Of a stretch of 8,213 nt of DNA, positions 1-4,334 are shown piece by piece. A model generated the notes under the pieces. That model did no database searches and was not told the origin of the DNA. It worked only from the letters and a program-made list of their open reading frames with translations. Positions within the stretch are counted from its first letter, which is position 1. Each line of letters begins with the position of its first letter. The DNA lies in the NCBI GenBank assembly GCA_964425575.1, contig CAYRMN010000045.1, forward strand, positions 1-8,213, given 5' to 3'. The DNA is from CAYRMN01 sp964425575. GTDB taxonomy: Bacteria; Patescibacteriota; Patescibacteriia; 2-12-FULL-60-25. Position numbers and translations under genes: made by a program.

Positions 1-88
1 TTATATTTATTTTCATAAATAAAAATTAGCCTAATATGGGTATATTATATCATATTAATCAATCAAATAGTCGACAGTCTACAGATTA

Positions 89-116
89 TTGCTAATTGGA
101 ATTATTTTGATAGAAT
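89..116 (+). promoter_or_regulatory. Possible promoter upstream of the tRNA-Asn remnant
   Basis: TTGCTA (89-94) and TAGAAT (111-116) are separated by 16 nt, a fair match to a sigma70-type promoter. Transcription would begin near 123, just before the broken tRNA copy at 136, as expected for a promoter originally serving a tRNA at that position. The surrounding 1-130 region is very AT-rich, so chance matches are likely. I see no gene in 1-130. Confidence 0.35.
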
Positions 117-131
117 GGTTATGTTTTAAAG

Positions 132-150
132 ACATTCCGCGGTGGCGCAG
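132..150 (+). repeat. Direct repeat, copy 1 (tRNA-Asn 5' end)
   Basis: The 19-bp string acattccgcggtggcgcag occurs here and again at 315-333, exactly 183 bp downstream. It covers 4 nt of upstream flank, the 5' acceptor strand, and the D-stem start of the tRNA-Asn gene. It is seen directly in the sequence. Such a repeat could come from a tandem tRNA duplication or from an integration event at the tRNA 5' end. Confidence 0.9.
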
Positions 151-161
151 GGTGGCGTGAG
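136..161 (+). pseudogene. 5' fragment of a second tRNA-Asn gene
   Basis: Bases 136-150 are identical to the first 15 nt of the intact tRNA-Asn at 319. The next bases (GGTGGCG, then TGAG) resemble the D-loop and D-stem of the intact gene (GGTAGCG, then CAG) with one deletion and a few substitutions. No anticodon arm, T-arm or 3' acceptor strand follows in order, so this copy cannot fold as a tRNA. About 100 nt further on, bases 253-259 (GCCTGTT) match the anticodon region and 260-271 match it in inverted orientation. These may be scrambled remains of the same gene. Confidence 0.55.
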
Positions 162-214
162 AAAGCGAAAACATGAAGCTTTCGCAAGGCCGGAGCGCGA
201 CGGCGCGAGGCGGG

Positions 215-249
215 GTCGCAGAAATTTTCAGCAGAAAATTATCTGTGAC
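215..249 (+). other. Strong hairpin in the tRNA spacer
   Basis: The arms GTCGCAGA-AATTTTC and GAAAATT-A-TCTGTGAC pair over about 15 bp, including one G-T pair and one bulged A, around a 4-nt loop AGCA. No T-run follows on the plus strand, so it is not a classical terminator. It lies in a 168-nt insert between the broken and intact tRNA-Asn copies. That insert changes from GC-rich (150-215) to AT-rich. The role is unknown; it may belong to a small structured RNA or a tRNA processing spacer. Confidence 0.5.
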
Positions 250-314
250 AGAGCCTGTTCAGGCGACTGCGAAATAGAGTTGTTTGAAGAATAGAATTTT
301 GAAACAAATAAAAT

Positions 315-333
315 ACATTCCGCGGTGGCGCAG
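315..333 (+). repeat. Direct repeat, copy 2 (intact tRNA-Asn 5' end)
   Basis: Identical to 132-150 over 19 bp. This copy continues into the complete tRNA-Asn gene, whereas the first copy breaks off in the D-arm. Confidence 0.9.
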
Positions 334-390
334 CGGTAGCGCAGTCGCCTGTTAAGCGATTGGTCGTAGGTTCGAATCCTACCCGCGGAG
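319..390 (+). tRNA. tRNA-Asn (anticodon GUU)
   Basis: A complete cloverleaf can be drawn. The acceptor stem is TCCGCGG (319-325) with CCGCGGA (383-389), and the discriminator is G390. The D-stem is GCGC/GCGC (328-331/339-342). The anticodon stem is GTCGC/GCGAT (344-348/356-360) with loop CTGTTAA and anticodon GTT at 351-353. The T-arm is GTAGG/CCTAC around TTCGAAT. The discriminator is followed by CA and then unrelated sequence, so CCA is not encoded. The weak boxes TTGAAG (284-289) and TAAAAT (309-314) might form a promoter, though at 19-nt spacing. The 3' part overlaps, antisense, the end of the serine recombinase gene, which is typical of a tRNA used as an integration site. Confidence 0.95.
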
Positions 391-2079
391 CAGAGTAGTT
401 ATTGAAGGTGAAAAATCCGAATTTGAGCTTGATAAATCTACGATTTTATCAGGTTCGAACCTCGGATTTTTTGCTTTTGCTTCAAGCAGCCCTTTTATGA
501 TGGCCGAATATATTTTTGCGTTGCTAACACTCACTTTTTTGTCTTTAATTGTTAGGTTCGAACCAGTTTCTGTGAGAGCTTCTTTTTTTTCCAAAACCGT
601 CCCATTCTCGAACACCTTGCTTATCCCTACGGCTATCTCAAACGCCTTGAGGGCACGCTGGATTTTTGCCGGATCCACATTCCCCATAGAATCCAGTTCT
701 TCTTCGAGGATTTTAATATCTTCTTTCAATACGGTCCTGGTGTCAGCAAGGTTTTTTTCGTCGATCGTTCCCTGGGCGCACATGAGGATTAGTTTTTTCT
801 CCTGATTTCGTTTTGCCGCCAAAACCTTCTCTATGGAAGCTTTTTTCTCGAACTCATTTTGTTCCTCTGTATTATCGAGTATCTTTATATTTTCAGAGCA
901 CCACTTGGCTAATCCTTCCGATATGCACAGGTTATCCCTGAAATACTTGGACATATGCTCGTCTATGACCCCTTCCCATACGCTCTTTTCATCGCAATCC
1001 GGATTTTTCTTTTTGCTGCAGTGGTTATAAATGTAGTGGAGATACGTAGGACCCTTCATTTTCTCTATCGCAATTCCGCATCCTGGGCAATGGGTTTTAT
1101 TTTTATACGCAAACTTCTTTTTGCACTTAGGGCAGATAAGCTGGTATTTATGCTCTGCTGTAATAGATCCGCCGCAATTGCCGCACTTGGCGACCCCGGT
1201 ATAAGCAAAGGAGTTTTTGTTAACCGACGGCCTCGGCCTACCCTTGTTACCCAGAAGGGTTTGATTGTACCAGTATTCTTCTTCGGTTATGGCTCTTGGC
1301 ATATCCGTATGTAACTCATGTCTGACCTTGTCTTTATCAAAGAAGAATCCTGCATATACTGGGCTTTTCAAAAGAGTTCCGTGTACATAAGAGTCACCGA
1401 GTTTTTTCCCGCCCTGCCGTTTATGCAGAGGTGTCAGCAGACCCATCTCCCAGCTCATTCTCGTTATTTCACGCGCTGAATATCTACCTGTGTTGAATTT
1501 CTTTAACAGTTGCGCGACAAGTAAGAATTTTTCTTTGTCTACGAACCATCCTCTGTTTCCTTTTTCTTTTGTAAGGTCATTTATGAACCCAATAGGAGCG
1601 ACTCCATTGGGGTATCCTTTAAGATATCTTGTTCGAAGCCCGGTCTTTACATGCTCGCCCTTATCGTCTGAATCCTTTTTCGAGAAAGCAAGCTCAATGG
1701 TCAAGAAGGCCTTATCCGTTGACGTGTTGTAGTAAGTCTTAGCCGGAGTTCTTATCTCTAATAATTTTTCCAGATCCATAAGGTAAATTACGGTTCCGGC
1801 GTCCATGGAGTTTCTTGATAACCGATTGGGAAACAAGACAAGAACCGCGTTTGCTTCTCCTTTTCTTATGCGTGTCAGCATCTCATTGAATTTCAAGCGG
1901 CCTGGGTGGTGGGCACTTTTAGATTCGTATATCACGTCTACGATTTCTAATCCGTTTTTTTCCGCATATTCTCTTAACTCTCGGATCTGCGTTTCTATAG
2001 ATTGAACCTGTCTATCTTCCGTTTCGCTTGATTTTCGGCAGTATATAAAATATCTTTTTACAATTTTTGGTGTTTCCAT
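379..2079 (-). CDS. Large serine recombinase (site-specific integrase)
   Basis: This 566-aa protein should cut and rejoin DNA at specific sites, integrating or excising a mobile element. The N-terminal resolvase domain carries Y13-C-R15-K-S17, with S17 the likely nucleophile, and the arginine motif NRLSR at 85-89. A recombinase domain follows (about 150-285), with the family-typical GLRTRYLKGYPNGVAPIGF near 147-165. The zinc ribbon is C299/C302 with C354/C362 and holds an inserted second ribbon, C316/C319 and C331/C334. A charged, probably coiled-coil stretch covers about 405-465. The size fits the family. The start ATG has no Shine-Dalgarno sequence and lies 8 nt from a possible -10 box. The gene points at tRNA-Asn, and its stop (379-381) lies inside the tRNA T-arm antisense, so the tRNA is the probable attachment target. 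The family call is firm; the element it moves is inferred. Confidence 0.93.
   Translation of the reverse strand: METPKIVKRYFIYCRKSSETEDRQVQSIETQIRELREYAEKNGLEIVDVIYESKSAHHPGRLKFNEMLTRIRKGEANAVLVLFPNRLSRNSMDAGTVIYLMDLEKLLEIRTPAKTYYNTSTDKAFLTIELAFSKKDSDDKGEHVKTGLRTRYLKGYPNGVAPIGFINDLTKEKGNRGWFVDKEKFLLVAQLLKKFNTGRYSAREITRMSWEMGLLTPLHKRQGGKKLGDSYVHGTLLKSPVYAGFFFDKDKVRHELHTDMPRAITEEEYWYNQTLLGNKGRPRPSVNKNSFAYTGVAKCGNCGGSITAEHKYQLICPKCKKKFAYKNKTHCPGCGIAIEKMKGPTYLHYIYNHCSKKKNPDCDEKSVWEGVIDEHMSKYFRDNLCISEGLAKWCSENIKILDNTEEQNEFEKKASIEKVLAAKRNQEKKLILMCAQGTIDEKNLADTRTVLKEDIKILEEELDSMGNVDPAKIQRALKAFEIAVGISKVFENGTVLEKKEALTETGSNLTIKDKKVSVSNAKIYSAIIKGLLEAKAKNPRFEPDKIVDLSSSNSDFSPSITTLLRG
411..472. terminator. 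Long bidirectional terminator-like hairpin between tRNA-Asn and recombinase
   Basis: Three nested arm pairs form an almost continuous stem: AAAAATCCGA with TCGGATTTTT, TTTGAGCT with GGTTCGAA (with G-T pairs), and TGATAAA with TTTATCA. Together this is about 25 bp with one A/CC internal loop and an 8-nt apical loop. T-runs lie at the right end on the plus strand and, by symmetry, at the left end on the minus strand. It would end the tRNA transcript and could also end recombinase transcription. Unusually, it sits inside the recombinase reading frame, so it also encodes about 20 C-terminal residues. Confidence 0.7.
450..564. repeat. Two AGGTTCGAACC palindromes resembling the tRNA T-loop
   Basis: The 11-mer AGGTTCGAACC occurs at 451-461 and 554-564, and a related AGGTTCGAATCC is the T-arm of tRNA-Asn (368-379). 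Read on the minus strand all three share TTCGAACCT followed by a purine. The two copies inside the recombinase gene are in different reading frames (one encodes RFEP, the other GSNL). The similarity is therefore at DNA level rather than a protein repeat. They may be recombinase-binding or secondary attachment sequences; this is inference. Confidence 0.4.
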
Positions 2080-2087
2080 TTTTTTGC

Positions 2088-2115
2088 ATTATCTATAATG
2101 ATCTTTTAATAACAA
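2088..2115 (-). promoter_or_regulatory. Probable recombinase promoter, near-leaderless
   Basis: On the minus strand TTGTTA (2110-2115) and GATAAT (2088-2093) are separated by 16 nt. The -10 box ends only 8 nt before the ATG at 2079, so the transcript would have essentially no leader. This agrees with the lack of a Shine-Dalgarno sequence there. The region is AT-rich, so other boxes such as TATAGA are possible. Confidence 0.45.
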
Positions 2116-2204
2116 GTTACCGCGAAGTGTTCTCAAGTCCAATTTTTGTCCCCATACCACCTCCATAGCGTGATTCCCTGCAGAGAAACAAGCTGGAAGT
2201 GAAT

Positions 2205-2300
2205 ATGTACAGAAAGAGAAGAAATCGAGCGCCCGTGACGGATTTGATATACCGTTTTACTCAAGCCCATGGTTTGACCCTGGAGGACTGGATCGCTTGA
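2205..2300 (+). CDS. Possible 31-aa microprotein
   Basis: An ATG preceded by GGAAG with a 5-nt spacer opens a 31-codon frame ending in TGA. The product begins MYRKRRNRAP and ends in LTLEDWIA: a very basic N-terminus followed by a probable helix. I recognise no family. The opposite strand is also open here, so coding on either strand is unproven. It would be the only plus-strand gene in the left block apart from the tRNA. It could equally be a remnant of a longer gene interrupted by stops, since the same frame stays readable for another 29 codons after the TGA. Confidence 0.25.
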   Translation: MYRKRRNRAPVTDLIYRFTQAHGLTLEDWIA

Positions 2301-2347
2301 GGCGAACACCACACCCTATCTTCAGTTCCAAGATACCCTCCTCGCGC

Positions 2348-2400
2348 CCGGGACAATGCCCGGATGGTTGCTGCTACTCTCGAGCGGTAGCAGGATACCT
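2348..2400. repeat. Two adjacent hairpins
   Basis: CCGGG (2348-2352) pairs with CCCGG (2359-2363) around ACAATG. CTGCTAC (2371-2377) pairs perfectly with GTAGCAG (2387-2393) around a 9-nt loop containing CTCGAG, and flanking GGT/ACC can extend it across a small internal loop. There is no T-run next to either on either strand, so these do not look like terminators. Confidence 0.5.
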
Positions 2401-2492
2401 TGGTTCAGCCGGTTTTGTTATTCCGAGGACTCGCTGACGACCCCGTTTCTTTCTGATTGTTAAAAAACACTTCCGAGAGAATTTATTTTCCC

Positions 2493-2530
2493 TCGTCCGA
2501 ACGGATGAATTTTTTCCTCCATTCGGACGA
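2493..2530. repeat. 16-bp inverted repeat with T-rich loop
   Basis: TCGTCCGAACGGATGA (2493-2508) is the near-perfect reverse complement of 2515-2530, with two mismatches and a 6-nt loop ATTTTT. It lies just downstream of the minus-strand 77-aa gene. On the minus strand the A-rich loop places GGAGG just before it, but no ATG follows. It could be a transcript 3' end stabiliser or a protein-binding palindrome. Confidence 0.55.
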
Positions 2531-2531
2531 A

Positions 2532-2570
2532 AGCGGGCGAGACGATGGATTTATCGAGTCCGCCCGTTTT
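2532..2570. terminator. Second hairpin after the 77-aa gene, possible terminator
   Basis: AAGCGGGCG and CGCCCGTTTT pair over about 9 bp with one mismatch. Inner GAC/GTC and GAT/ATC pairs shorten the loop. The plus strand ends in TTTT, and the minus strand has only GCTTTCG after the stem, so termination is at best weak in the direction of the neighbouring genes. Together with 2493-2530 it forms a tandem structured 3' region below the minus-strand gene pair. Confidence 0.35.
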
Positions 2571-2583
2571 GATTCGTCTATGC

Positions 2584-2817
2584 TCAAGAACACCCCCATT
2601 TTGCAGCGTCCTCAGAGGTCAATCCGACGAGGTGCCGAATAAGAAATTTTCTATCGGTGTACTCGTAATCGTCTCTGTTCACGAATTTATAAAATCCTTT
2701 CACTACTGCAGGCTTCTTAAATCCTTTACCTTTTACTGCGTCGGCAAAATTTACGTAGCTTCCTCTTTCCGGATGCTTTCTTGTTTTGTTTTCAAAATTA
2801 GCTTGTATGCTCTTCAT
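2584..2817 (-). CDS. Small orphan protein, 77 aa
   Basis: I do not recognise this protein. It is strongly basic in its first two thirds (many Lys/Arg) and contains the aromatic-rich stretch VKGFYKFVNRDDYEY. No signal peptide, membrane segment or cysteine cluster is seen, apart from one Cys near the C-terminus. Its ATG lies inside the end of the upstream 70-aa gene, with a 20-nt overlap in another frame and no Shine-Dalgarno sequence of its own. Translation is therefore probably coupled to that gene. A basic small protein beside a recombinase could bind DNA or serve as an excision or accessory factor, but that is inference from context only. Confidence 0.6.
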   Translation of the reverse strand: MKSIQANFENKTRKHPERGSYVNFADAVKGKGFKKPAVVKGFYKFVNRDDYEYTDRKFLIRHLVGLTSEDAAKWGCS

Positions 2818-3010
2818 GCTGGTTGTTTGTTTCCATTAATTCATTCGACCTTTGATTTTCTTCAGCTCTGGCAAGCGCAATACAAGCCATTTTGTATAGC
2901 TTCAGCACAGAGATTCCAAACCCATCCGCTTCTTCGTCAGTGAAAGTTACTCCGTAGTCGCGGAGCATAACTTTTTGTATTTCTTTTATTGCTTCTTTTT
3001 TGAGAGTCAT
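2798..3010 (-). CDS. Small orphan helical protein, 70 aa
   Basis: The sequence starts MTLKKEAIKEIQKVML and includes VTFTDEEADGFGISVLKLYKMACIALARAEE. It is probably all-helical and acidic, with a hydrophilic His/Asn/Glu-rich tail. Small proteins of this style occur in mobile regions of CPR genomes in my general recollection, but I cannot name a family. It is the first gene of a pair; its last 20 nt overlap the start of the 77-aa gene. The ATG lacks a clear Shine-Dalgarno sequence, and the 5' region carries a GC-rich inverted repeat (3041-3077) that could control it. Confidence 0.6.
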   Translation of the reverse strand: MTLKKEAIKEIQKVMLRDYGVTFTDEEADGFGISVLKLYKMACIALARAEENQRSNELMETNNQHEEHTS

Positions 3011-3238
3011 TGCCCACGGCTGGCGCCCGCGGGCTCGGTTCGCACGGCAAGGTGACTGATGGATCCCTTGCAGTGCGAGTCGAGTCTACGATTGAATCCA
3101 CCGTAGTTTAATTAAATCGTTTTTGTTTTTTACGGATTATCGCTGGCAGAGTAATTCAATTTTTTATTTGTGCTTTTGTTGCAAATGAAAAAAGACGACG
3201 TTTTGAGTTGTCCACCAGTAATCGCCAGTAATTAGAAC
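3011..3238 (-). other. Intergenic region and leader of the small gene pair
   Basis: The part nearest the 70-aa gene (3011-3080) is unusually GC-rich and contains the palindrome GCCCGCGGGC near 3026. The upstream part (3100-3200) is AT-rich, as expected for a promoter, but I cannot pick -35 and -10 boxes with confidence. The sequence CAGTAAT is repeated near 3217 and 3228, just downstream of the 253-aa gene. No clear terminator for that gene is visible. Confidence 0.4.
3041..3077 (-). repeat. 12-bp inverted repeat in the small gene leader
   Basis: CGCACGGCAAGG (3041-3052) and CCTTGCAGTGCG (3066-3077) are complementary except at one position, with a 13-nt loop. It lies 31-67 nt upstream of the ATG of the 70-aa gene, so it would form a hairpin in the mRNA leader or act as a two-fold operator. 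No T-run follows, so it is not an obvious attenuator. Confidence 0.55.
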
Positions 3239-4000
3239 TTATACTTCCGGATTGTTTAACTTCCATCCGGCAAATCTTCTTCCTTTGTGATAGGTATCTA
3301 TAATTCGTCTTTTGTCTGGAAGCTTTCTTCCTAATAATTTTTCGTTGACTTTGGCTCGTCTAAAAAAGTTAGTTATGGCATCATCAATTGCTTCTTTTGT
3401 AGTTCGTGTGTCACTGCCAATAATTGTGTCCAGTTTAATCAATTCTCTTTCCATTTGTTCAAGAGATACTTTTCCTTCAATATCTGACTTACAGAGCAGG
3501 ATGTTAAGTATTTTAAAATGCAAAGTGTCGTGATCGAGCGGTTTGCCTCCTATAGTTATGAGTTCTCTGAAATAGCGAAAGTCGCCGTTTGAATCTTTAG
3601 TAATAGCTCGATTCTGAATATTTTTCCCGCTTATCAAAACTTTTTGATATTTTGAAATTTCTTTAAGAATTATTTCTCTTTTGAATTTTAACGTAGCAAA
3701 TCCAGGCCTGTTCACGCTAATAGTAACAGTTGGTTCTGGTTCTCCGGGCAAGTTCATAGGCATGATACTTTCTATCACTGCGCTTTGGCTATAACCTACA
3801 GATCCAGCCTGATTTATTTTTTCTATAGATAAAACTTTATTATTTTGGAGATGTTTAAGAATAGTTTGTTCCGCCAAGTCCGAAAGCCCTGCAATACTTC
3901 CAAGTTCATATTTAATCTTGCCGCCTTCAATAGGTTCTCCGTTTTCGAGTATGTTTGTAAGAACATCCAGGACAAGTCCCGGATCATCAGTCGTTCTCAT
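3239..4000 (-). CDS. Protein of unknown function, 253 aa
   Basis: I do not recognise this protein. No membrane segment or signal peptide is apparent. The N-terminal region (about 1-75) has short helices separated by glycine turns and the stretch LAEQTILKHLQNNKVLSIEKI. That pattern fits a winged-helix domain with its recognition helix and wing, as in replication or transcription regulators. The middle (about 95-165) contains LKFKREIILKEISKYQKV. The C-terminal region is strongly basic, ending in DKRRIIDTYHKGRRFAGWKL. A DNA-binding role in the mobile element (regulator or replication initiator) is a reasonable guess, not shown. The ATG has no Shine-Dalgarno sequence. The gene is on the same strand as the small pair and recombinase, 228 nt upstream of the pair. 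Confidence 0.75.
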   Translation of the reverse strand: MRTTDDPGLVLDVLTNILENGEPIEGGKIKYELGSIAGLSDLAEQTILKHLQNNKVLSIEKINQAGSVGYSQSAVIESIMPMNLPGEPEPTVTISVNRPGFATLKFKREIILKEISKYQKVLISGKNIQNRAITKDSNGDFRYFRELITIGGKPLDHDTLHFKILNILLCKSDIEGKVSLEQMERELIKLDTIIGSDTRTTKEAIDDAITNFFRRAKVNEKLLGRKLPDKRRIIDTYHKGRRFAGWKLNNPEV

Positions 4001-4098
4001 TTTATTGTTCTGATATTAGCACATTCCTCGGACAATTTGCTCTTTCTGGCTTGCTGTGGCCCTCAAGGTTGCGAGAGGGGGCTGAGAGTTGATAAACT

Positions 4099-4119
4099 GG
4101 CTTAATTGAGCCGTTTTTT
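4099..4119 (+). terminator. Short hairpin with T-run
   Basis: GGCTT pairs with GAGCC (one T-G pair) around AATT and is followed by G and six T's. The stem is short. No plus-strand gene ends here, so it may be a leftover terminator, or it may shield the promoter just downstream from read-through. An upstream CCCTC/GAGAGGG pairing (about 4061-4080) could add to it. Confidence 0.35.
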
Positions 4120-4139
4120 GCTATTTTGCTGTTGACAGC

Positions 4140-4168
4140 TTGACTTTAGTGTTGCGCAGGTGTATAAT
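4140..4168 (+). promoter_or_regulatory. Sigma70-type promoter of the orphan protein/exporter unit
   Basis: TTGACT (4140-4145) and a perfect TATAAT (4163-4168) are separated by exactly 17 nt. This is the best promoter in the window. An overlapping TTGACA at 4132-4137 has poorer spacing (25 nt). Transcription would start near 4175 and give a leader of about 160 nt before the start I chose at 4335. Confidence 0.8.
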
Positions 4169-4196
4169 ATAGGTAGGAATTAAGCACTTTTACAAG

Positions 4197-4334
4197 ATGT
4201 TGGTCTGGGAGCCAAAAGACCTAAAATGTGGCGATATGGAGAGAAAACTTCATCTATGGCATTCCGCAAACAAACCAGGAAGAATGGAAACCCCATACCT
4301 TCCCGATCTGCTTGGTAACCCCAAGGAGGATAAC
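4197..4334 (+). promoter_or_regulatory. Structured 5' leader with Shine-Dalgarno in a hairpin
   Basis: Three hairpins can be drawn: GGTCT/AGACC (4202-4221), GGAAG-ATGG with CCAT-CTTCC (4278-4303), and CTTGG/CCAAG (4311-4325). The last contains the first bases of the Shine-Dalgarno AAGGAGG (4323-4329), which sits 5 nt before the ATG at 4335. Partial hiding of the ribosome site suggests translational control. The same reading frame is open from an ATG at 4197, but that ATG lacks a ribosome site, and its first 46 residues look unlike the rest, so I treat this as untranslated. I recognise no known riboswitch class. Confidence 0.45.

Larger units (their letters stand above)
2080..2583. other. Hairpin-rich intergenic region without a convincing large gene
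   Basis: The roughly 500 bases between the recombinase and the next minus-strand gene contain no ORF with both a good start and recognisable protein content. Directly visible are a tiny plus-strand ORF (2205-2300) and four inverted repeats (2348-2363, 2366-2400, 2493-2530, 2532-2570). Base composition is more GC-rich than the flanking recombinase gene. Open stretches occur on both strands around 2150-2330 (a minus-strand frame is open across 2205-2300 as well), so a decayed coding sequence is possible. A structured non-coding RNA is the alternative. Confidence 0.4.

Noticed and set aside
173..277. Plus-strand 34-codon ORF in the tRNA spacer
   Set aside because: No ribosome site, it overlaps a strong hairpin and tRNA-derived sequence, and the product is low-complexity (SATARGG) without protein-like character.
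2457..2642. Plus-strand 61-aa ORF over the hairpins
   Set aside because: TTG start without a ribosome site, it runs across two large inverted repeats and into the antisense of the 77-aa gene, and its protein sequence is unconvincing.
3018..3050. Possible tRNA-like or attachment-site sequence around CCCGCGGGCTCGGTTCGCAC
   Set aside because: It contains CCCGCGG and GGTTCG as in tRNA-Asn, but in the wrong order and spacing, and no cloverleaf can be drawn.
4197..4334. N-terminal extension (46 aa) of the Cys-rich protein from the ATG at 4197
   Set aside because: There is no Shine-Dalgarno sequence at 4197, whereas AAGGAGG stands 5 nt before the ATG at 4335. The extension region folds into hairpins as a leader would.
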